A DNA stretch of 64,000 nucleotides from Sipunculus nudus (taxonomy: Eukaryota > Annelida > Sipuncula > Golfingiida > Sipunculidae), in contig CM049313.1 in the NCBI GenBank assembly GCA_026874595.1, positions 73,834,659-73,898,658 on the forward strand. Reading direction: 5' to 3'. Every line of letters starts with the position of its first letter. The first letter of the stretch is position 1. The position numbers and the translations under genes were made by a program. Below, piece by piece: positions 52,605 through 61,600 of this stretch. The notes below the pieces were generated by a model. That model was not told where the DNA came from and did not search any database. It saw only the letters and a program-made list of their open reading frames with translations.

Positions 52605-55600
52605 CTGTCTGTCTGGATGTCCGTCTGTAAGACTGGCACGTTTCGACACCATTGGAGCTACGAATCTGAATTTCGGCATACAGTTAGATGTCCCCATAAT
52701 CTCCTACCATGCCAAAAATTGGGTCAATAGGACTTCGTTCCTTTGAGATATTAAGGAAAAACCTCAATTTTTTATTAGAAATCTATTTTCACACTTCAGG
52801 ACTGCCTAATATCAAAACCACTCATCTGGTTTTCTTCATATTTACCATAAATATTCCTCTATATAGTTCCTATGTACATGCCAGATATTAGGTCAGTATT
52901 GTATAATTTAAAAAAGTTATGGGCCCAAACATAATGGACTTTGTAAAAAAATCAGGAAGATATTTGGTCACTCAAGACCAAAAGTGTTAAAGGTAGAGAC
53001 TTTTTTCCAGTAATACAATTTTAATTAATCAAAATTTAATTGTATACCAAAAATTAGATCAAAATTTGTTAAATTTTTTTAAATATTGGCAAAAATATAA
53101 AATTGGTACCTTAAATTTTGCCCAACTTTGGCCATGGCACGTTTTTTTCCTGTAAGTACTATGGATTTAATTTTCACACCATGTATACATAAGGATTTAA
53201 TCTGTTAAAATCTGAAATTTGAAAATAAAAGCTGCAAAATTAGGCTAGTTAATGAATTTTTTGGAGGCTCTTGTTGTATTCCCTTACATTGTCAAGCAGT
53301 CCACTTTGATGACTGTAGGTCATTCAGTGCACATCTCTATGCTCCCCAGGCTGTTGACATAATTTTAGATGTCCCCAAAATCTCCTACCATACCAAAAAT
53401 TTGGTCATTAGGACTTTGTTCCTTCGAGATATTAAGGAAAAAAAAAATCTGTTTTCCATAAAAAAAAGCCATTGTTACACTTCAAGGCTGCCTAATATCA
53501 AAACCACTGATCTGTTAAGATCGTATTTAGTATTCACATTCTTTTATGAACATACCAAAAATTAGGGTCAGTATTGGGTATTATTTTGAAGTTATGGGCC
53601 AAAACATAATGCAATTTTTTAAAAAATCAGGAAATATATTTACTCACCTAACATGAGAATTGCTGAACCTAGAGACTTTTTTTCAGGAATATAACTTTAT
53701 TTAATCAAGATTCAATTGTTTACCCCAAATTAGATCTGAATTTTGCAAATTTTTCAAGTTATTAGCATAAATAAAAAATCAGTACCTTAAATTTTGTCCA
53801 ACTTTGGCACTGTTGATTTAATTTTCCCAGCATATATGCATAAGGATTTAATCTTTTAAAATCTGAACTTTCAAAAGAAATTGATTGGAATGAATAGCTT
53901 TTATTCATGTTTTCATACACCATGTCAAGTGTTGTTTACATCTAGCCCACCTAGTAGTACAGCCTTCACTTGCATTATGTAACCCACCCCAGGCAGCTTA
54001 CCTTTGCCCAGCTTGGCCACTACTAGCAGGCTTCCCCTCTGCCCTGCACTCATCCCCCCCCCCAGCTGGTGCATAAACTAGATGAATGTTATAATTTTTC
54101 TGTATTTTATTTTATTCTTGGACATGCTACATTTTAGAGTTTGTATTGAACCATCAGGGTTACAATGATTAAAGTGTACATTTAATTGTGTCCACAAAGT
54201 GGTGTATTGCTGTGAAAGTGTGGATGTTCATGAGATAAGTAATTCCTTACTTCAGAAGAGTAAAAACTTCACCAGATGTGAAATTGACTATTAATTCCAG
54301 TAATTAATTAAAACTGGGATAGTAATTAGCACAATGATATTGTTTGTCCCTCATTCAACCAACAGTGTGTATACTTTATTTGAAAAGATGTTTTATTTTA
54401 TCAAATTTACTTTTATTTTATTTTGGTGAATAAAATTAAGCATGTCCTGAAAACTCCAATGTGCAAAACTTTTAAATAGTGATTCAAGGAATATTCTTGT
54501 AGATGCCATGTTGTCGCATTATTTTCTTTTAAAATCAGTTTAAAAAATGATTTAAAAATAATAAAATATATGTGTATGCATAATATGACCCAATTTTTTT
54601 ACTCTGTATATATAATGATTGCAACTTTTGCAACAATTCTAATATTTTAACTTATATTTTCAGGTTTTTATGCCCCCGCCACAATGTGGCCGGGGCATAT
54701 AGTTTTACCCATGTCCGTCATTCCGTCATTCCGTCATTCCGAAATCAAACAGTTGTAGGGACTTTTTTTCGCAATGCCTGCAGATATTGGCCTGATTTTT
54801 GGTGTGTGGGCAGATAATGACCAGTTACAGATCGAGTTCGCGTTTCGTCCCGGTTGACCTAATTTTGACCGCTTTACGGCTCCTAAACTTAGAAAATTTC
54901 ATGAAAAATAGAAATTTCATGACAAATACACATGTACGGACTTTTTTTCGCAATGCCTGCAGATATTGGCCTGAATTTTGGTGTGTGGGCAGATAATGAC
55001 CAGTTACAGATCGAGTTCGCGTTTCGTCCTGGTTGACCTACTTTTGACTATTTTACCGCTCCTAAACTTAGAAAATTTCATGAAAAATAGAAATTTTCAT
55101 GACAAATACACATGTACGGACTTTCTTTTGCAATGCCTGCAGATATTGGCCTGATTTTTGGTGTGTGGGCAGATTATGACCAGTTACAGATTGAGTTCGC
55201 GTTTCGTCCCGGTTGACCCACTTTTGACCGTTTTACGGCTCCTATACTTAGAAAATTTCATGAAAAATTGAAATTTTCATGACAAATACACATGTACGGA
55301 CTTTTTTCCGCAATGCCTGCAGATGTTGGCCTGATTTTTGGTGTGTGGGCAGATAATGACCAGTTACAGATCGAGTTCGCGTTTCGTCCCGGTTGACCTA
55401 CTTTTGACCATTTTACGGCTCCTAAACTTAGAAAAATTCATGAAAAATAGAAATTTTCATGACAAATACACATGTACAGCAGTTTTTAGCCCTCAGCTCA
55501 AAGGCTGATGGGCTATTGTCGTCACCCAAGCTGTCCGTCTGTCCATCTGTCTGTCCGGTGTCTGTCCGTCCATTCGTCCGTCCATTCCACGTCTGTTAAC

Positions 55601-58600
55601 TTTTACCTTGTGAGCGGGATATCTCTAAAAAGATTCACTGTTGGAATTTTTATTTCATCAGTGAAGATGTATATTGATAAAATCTCGGTCAAGTTCGAAG
55701 ATGGGTGACCTTGACCCATTTTTCTACATTTTAGAGCTGATTATAGAAAAACACTCAGAAGTTTATATCTCAGGAACCATTTTCACAAAACTTACTATGA
55801 TCATTGGGACTGATGGTCTGTATGTGCTGCACAATTTTGGTGGCGCCACCTGCAATTTCTGATTTTTAAAGAAATTTTATCTGATTTTTTCAATTTTGGC
55901 CTTTTGTGCAGGATGTCTCCAAAGGTATTCAACACAGGAACTTCATTTCTTCAGTGCTCTTGCATTATATTTACAAAATCTTGGTCAAGTTCAAAGATGG
56001 GTGATCTTGACCTACTTTTCAAGGTCACAGAGCTTAGTATAGAAAAAAACTTAGGAGCTTATTTCTCAGGAAGCATTCGGGGATTGTTATGAAACATGGT
56101 ATATACCTCTCCAATTTAAATTTATAAATGATTATCAACTTTTACTAATATTCTAGTTTCGCAATGCAATGCTTACAGATACTGGCCTAATGTTTGGTCT
56201 GTGGGCACATAATGACCACTTACAGATCGAGTTCGCGTTTCATCCCAGTTAACCTATTTTTCACCATATGACAGATCCTGAACATAGAAAATTTCATGAA
56301 AGACAGAAATTTTCATGAAAAATGCACATATATCGACTTTTTTCACAATGCCTGCATATACTGGCCTGATTTTTGGTGTGTTGCTTGATAATGACCCTTT
56401 ACAGATCGAGTTTGCATTTTGCCCTTGTTGACCTACTTTTGACCATACAACACTTCCTGAACTTAAAAAATTTTACAAAATTTAACAAATGTTTCTAATT
56501 TGCCCCAGGCGGGGGCATTCGTGTCGTTCCGACACATATAGTTTAATTAAAAATTTATAAACCTGTAAATAAAAAAATGATTCAGATAAAAACTTCTTAA
56601 TGTTAAAGTGGATCTGCTTAAAAAAATAGGATTATATATAAACTTAAATGCATTATTCACTTGAAAGTGAAATAAAGGTATTAGTCCATTCTGTCCACTT
56701 GCCTGTCCATCTGTAAATTTTCGTATGCAACACAGTATCTCAAAACTTTTACTGCTTTTCTTCATGACAGTCTTGTCAGAGTATTAGTTTGCAATCATTT
56801 ATTTAGAACTTTACTATAACCAAGTAGGAGGGCCCCTTTCCTCTTAGCTTTTCATATTCTTATATAAATGAAAAACATTACAAAAGAATATTTCTACATC
56901 CACCTTCGTGCTGCCCTCACTTTTCCATTCTCCGAACCCCATCCCAAAGTCAGCCTCAGTAAACAAGAACAAGATGAATCAGATATATTCATACTTTAAT
57001 ATTTTGTATAACTATTCGTCCATAGGTACCTATGTACATGCCAGAAATTATGTCAATATTGTGTAATATGTAGACATAGTGGGCATCACAATAATGTACC
57101 TTGTCAAGACTAAAGAGATATTGTGTCATACAGTCACATATTCATAAATCACTTCTTCAGCATAGTTAATCATAACATCATATCTGTCAAATTGAACGCT
57201 TGCAGACTACCATACACTTTAGATCCTTCAACAAATAGCCTTATCATCATTCTACTACTGCTTATTACTGCTGTCATTGCATTCATATTTGCTCAAATAT
57301 ATCACAATTTTCAACCCCTCCTAAATAAATAAAAAATAAACCACTTTATTTGACTCTATTAATCCATCAGTCAGGTAATTTCATTTATCATTTACTCACA
57401 TATTACATTACATTCCTTTATAATAGCCCAACATGTACATGATATTCATAAGCTTTATCAACTCGATATACTATCACAGTGGAGAAACATTTATAGTCCA
57501 ATCAAGATCAGCTGAGCGCCGTGACCCATGGGTCCCTTGTTTTTCTCTATTTTTGAAACCTTTAAGGATGTAGTTATCTGTCAACATGGTTCAAATTGTA
57601 ACGACTGGACCTAGAATCTTCATTCTTGACACACTGGGAACCCCTGAAAAGTCTCCATGGAAACCTGAAATAAGGTCTCTGTTACCCATATCCTTTGAGC
57701 TATGGCACTCCAAAGTACAGCTCAGAATAATGGAAAATTTGATACAAAGGCTGAAGTATCTGAACAACTAATGCAGAGATCACCATAATCGTTTGCATGG
57801 ATATTGATCATGGAGTGTTTCATCAGTTTCTGCAGCCTGGTGGCACCACATGTATTTGTTCGGGCTTTTTTTCGATTTTTTTTCTATGTTTTTGAGACCT
57901 TTAAAGATATAAACATCTGTTAACAGGGCACAAATCATAACAACTGGACCTAGATCTTCATTCTTTACACACAGGGAGACCCATGAAAAATCTCCATGGA
58001 AACCTGAAATTAGGTCTCTATTACCCATATCCAAAATGCTGTATGGCTCCAAAATACCCCCCAGAATAATGAAAAATTTTATACAAAAACTCCAGTATCT
58101 CAATAACTACAACACTGATGGTCATGATTTTTGGCATACATATTGATCATGACGTGTTCCATCAGTTTCAGCAGACTGGGTGTGCCACCTCAATTTTTTT
58201 CAAATTTTTACGAATTATTTTCTCTATTTTTGATACCTTTAAAGATGTGGTTATCTGTCAACAGGGTACAAATTGTAACAAATGGACGTAGAATCTTCAT
58301 TCTTGTCATGCAAGGACGCCCCATGAAAAGTGTCTGTGGAAACCTGAAATTAGGTCTCTGTTACCCATATCCTTCAAGCTATAGGACTTCAAAGTATCCC
58401 TCAGAATGATAGAAAATTTGATACAAAAACTGAAGTATCTGAACAACTAATCCAGAGACCACAATGCTTCTTTGCATGGATATTGACCATTAAGTGTTTT
58501 TATTAGTTTCTGCAGACTGGTGGAGCCACCTATATTTTTTTTAAAGTTTAAGCATTTTTTCTCTTTTTTTTTTAGATATATTAATACAGACACAAACTCA

Positions 58601-61600
58601 GCCTTTTGGTTAATCTGTTTGATGCTTCAATTGAATGGTTATATACTACCATTCAGATGATAAAATTTCCTTTTGCAAATCTCTTCCCAGTCAGCTGAGT
58701 GTCATGACCCATGGGTCACTTGTTTTATGAGCAGTGATTTCATTAATATTTCTCAGGTTTTCACCTTCAGTATTAACTTTTCTTTTCCAGTTCCAGTTTG
58801 TGAACTCTTTCCTTTCACTGTTCTACATTGCTTTTTATCTGGGGGACATGGATCGACTAAGAGAGGTGAGATCATTAAGTTCTTGATTATTTAAAACTTG
58901 TAGTACCATGCATATGACTTGCTGTCCAGTGTATAAGGAAAGAGCAATTAAATCAGATGACAATGAATGATACATGTGTGATTTGTCTGTAGTTGGCATT
59001 GCTTATTTTATTAGGATGGAATATCTTTTATATCCTCCACCCACCCAATCTCTAAACTTCCTGTGACACTGGAAGTAATTATTTGAATATAATATCAGTC
59101 TTTAATTCATTTCATATGACAAGAGTCTGTCATTGTGAGTAACATTCCACCAATTTTACAGTCTTATTTTCTATGTCATGAAAGCATTCTCATATTGAAT
59201 CAATTTTGGTTTGTTGTTATTTAGATAATTTGAGATACACATAATTTTTTACAGCAACTTGCAGCTCTGTTGATAACCAGGCAAGTCATAGGAAACATCA
59301 AGGAAGCCCTGCTACCATACTTCTTGGAAAAGGCTAAACTGCTAAAAATGGGGTATGACATGACAGCAAATATGAGCCCCACAACTTTAGAGAGACAGGC
59401 CAACATCATCAGAGAGCATTCCACAGATTCCAGTGGCTCCAATAGCCCTGAAACAGAAAGTTCAGGTCTGCCTGAAGGACAAGGTATTCCTGAAGGTCAA
59501 GGTCATGGTGAAGGTCATGATGAAGGCCAAGGAGATGATCATGAAATAAAAACCAGTGATGATTATTGTGAAGAAGAGACAAATGAAAAAAGGATAAAAC
59601 AAACTCTAAATTTTGAAAAAATAAAAGATCCCAAACACATAGAAGAAAATTCTGACCAAAATGAAGAGAATGAAAAGATACAAGAGGAGAATATCTCCAG
59701 AGCTCAGACGCCAGAAGTGGCTGAAGATGAAGAACAGATGAATGTGCAGTACAGTGGACCAACACTCACACAGGCTGAGGTGGAATCAGCCATGAAAAAG
59801 GTACCATAAAATATTTAAAAAAAACATGATTCTGCTTCAACTTGCAGTGTGCAACTGTATTTTATTCTGTATTAATTCGTTACTAAGACTTTTGTCTTGT
59901 AATCTGTGATTCATGACTTACTCAAAATTTTAGTACCACAGACAACACATAGAGGTCAGTAAAGGGTAGATGAGCAAAATTAACCTTTTCTTTGAATTAT
60001 TCCACCAGGTTCTCAAGTTTGCCAATAGGTGGCAGTATAAACAGAATATTAAAATATGAGGAGTCCTCAAATTTTAACATATGGCTTTGCAGTGTAGGGG
60101 GAATCATCATCTTTTGTTTGCTTCAGAGAGTGTATAACAATAAATAATAAATTGAATTGACGTTTTGGATTGAATATTCAGCTACCACTATATATTAGCT
60201 TCATAATATGCCTTTCTGGGCATGGGGTATGTGTAAAAGTAATATTTTATTGAGACCTGGTTGCTGAATTAATACATATGGTATCTAGCTGCTAATATTG
60301 TAATACCAGTTGGTGAGTCCTGTGTTTTGGAAATCATTTTAAGCAAACTGTAAGCTTATGTGATGGTGCAGCGTCATCGGTTGTGTGTCGTCTGTACATT
60401 AACCCATACTATCTCAAAAACAGCAGGAGCTAGCATCACCAAACTTATTGCAAAATATCAGTCATCTGAAAAATTCTATTGGATTTTGTTTACTTTTTGG
60501 CTATCTGCATTTACTTAAATTTTATAGGGAAATAGCTTAAAAACCTTTAAAAGTCTTCTTCTCTGAAACCATCCAGCCAAATTGTCCAATATTTCAGAGA
60601 AATAATTCCAGAAACAATCTGTCTCAAGTTTATTCCAATGGTTCCAATTTAATGATTTTTGGCAAGTTACAGGAAGTTGAACTTGTCCAAAAAAGCATAC
60701 TAAAATTTCAATCTCAGAAATGGCTGGAGCTATTATCATCAAATTTTATGCCAATGCCATAACAACCCATTTTAGCTCGGTGGCTACAAAGATCTTCTCA
60801 AAAACCACTTAGCCAAATTCTTAAATCTCACACATTTATTATCCTCAGATGTTGATTATTCAAGTTTGTTCAAATGGTTTTGGTTCAGGGCTTTTTGGCT
60901 GAGTTACAGGAAGCTGAACTAAGCCAGTTTGCTGTATCTTACTATATGAGTTATTAACCTGCAAAACATTTTTCAACTGACGCCACTGAAGCCAATTTGT
61001 TTAATATTTCACAAAAATAATCACCACAATAATTCTTATAATAATTGTCTGAAATGGTTCCAAATGAATGATTTTTGGCTGAATTATGGATATTGAACTG
61101 CCAACTGTATCAGATTTGGTGCCAAAGGTCAGTCTTGATCTATTTATAGCTTTTGTTAACAGCCAACTGTGTCAAATTATGCAACAGAGTTCACTCAGTG
61201 CAGCCAGGTACAGGTCAAAAGTTCACTCAGTCTAGCCAGGTACAAGTCCTGAGTTCACTCAGTGCAGTAGCTTGAGCATGCAATTTGTCACAGTTCACTT
61301 GGGGCAACTGCCTTTCTCACCTAAGCCTGGTCAGCCCATAGTATCAAACTCAAGAAAAGTTTGATGTATTGGCCTGATATTTTGACCTGTCTATGCATCT
61401 TTGGTGGCTTTCTTGTTCACAAGACAGGTGTCACCACCTACAATGACTTTTGCATAGTGTACGTGCTTGCTTATTTCTCCAGAGGAATTTGATATGTCAG
61501 CCTGAAATTGGGCATTTTTATACATATCATAAAGCTTTGTTGTATACAAGACTGGTGGCGCCACCTACAATAATTTTTTTTACAGTGTATGTCCCAGCTT

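Larger units (their letters stand above)
52526..57540 (+). mobile_element. Hairpin-capped element H6, 683-bp-unit subtype, copy D, nested in copy C
   Basis: Begins TAGCTCAGCTGACT / AGTCATCTGAGCTA and TAGTCATGGTCCGTCGTCC, with a TCTG/TCCG run. GTTAGATGTCCCC at 52683 and the matching TTTTAGATGTCCCC near 53364 give the same 680-base unit as copy A. It ends ATCAGCTGAGCGCC, TGACCCATGGGTC, CCTTGT. Removing it rejoins TTTTTACAATTTTT with CTCTATTTTTGA, restoring the host unit inside a T run. It is itself split by 54669-56541. Confidence 0.75.
48363..58723 (+). mobile_element. Hairpin-capped element H6 copy C, host of a nested stack
   Basis: 5' foldback TAGCTCAGCTGACT / AGTCATCTGAGCTA, with GTCCGTCGGCCGTCCGG leader. 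Units of 337-350 bases carry GGCACAAATC at about 48450, 48787, 49131, 49471, 51208, 51556, 51900, 52235, and again after the inserts at about 57585, 57920 and 58255. The 3' end at 58690-58723 is AGTCAGCTGAG, TGACCCATGGGTCA, CTTGTTTT. Inserts at 49658-51049 and 52526-57540 split it. Its own length is about 4 kb. Confidence 0.75.

Noticed and set aside
59409-59765. 118-residue minus-strand frame rich in His and Leu
   Set aside because: Shadow of the acidic ANO8 exon on the other strand.
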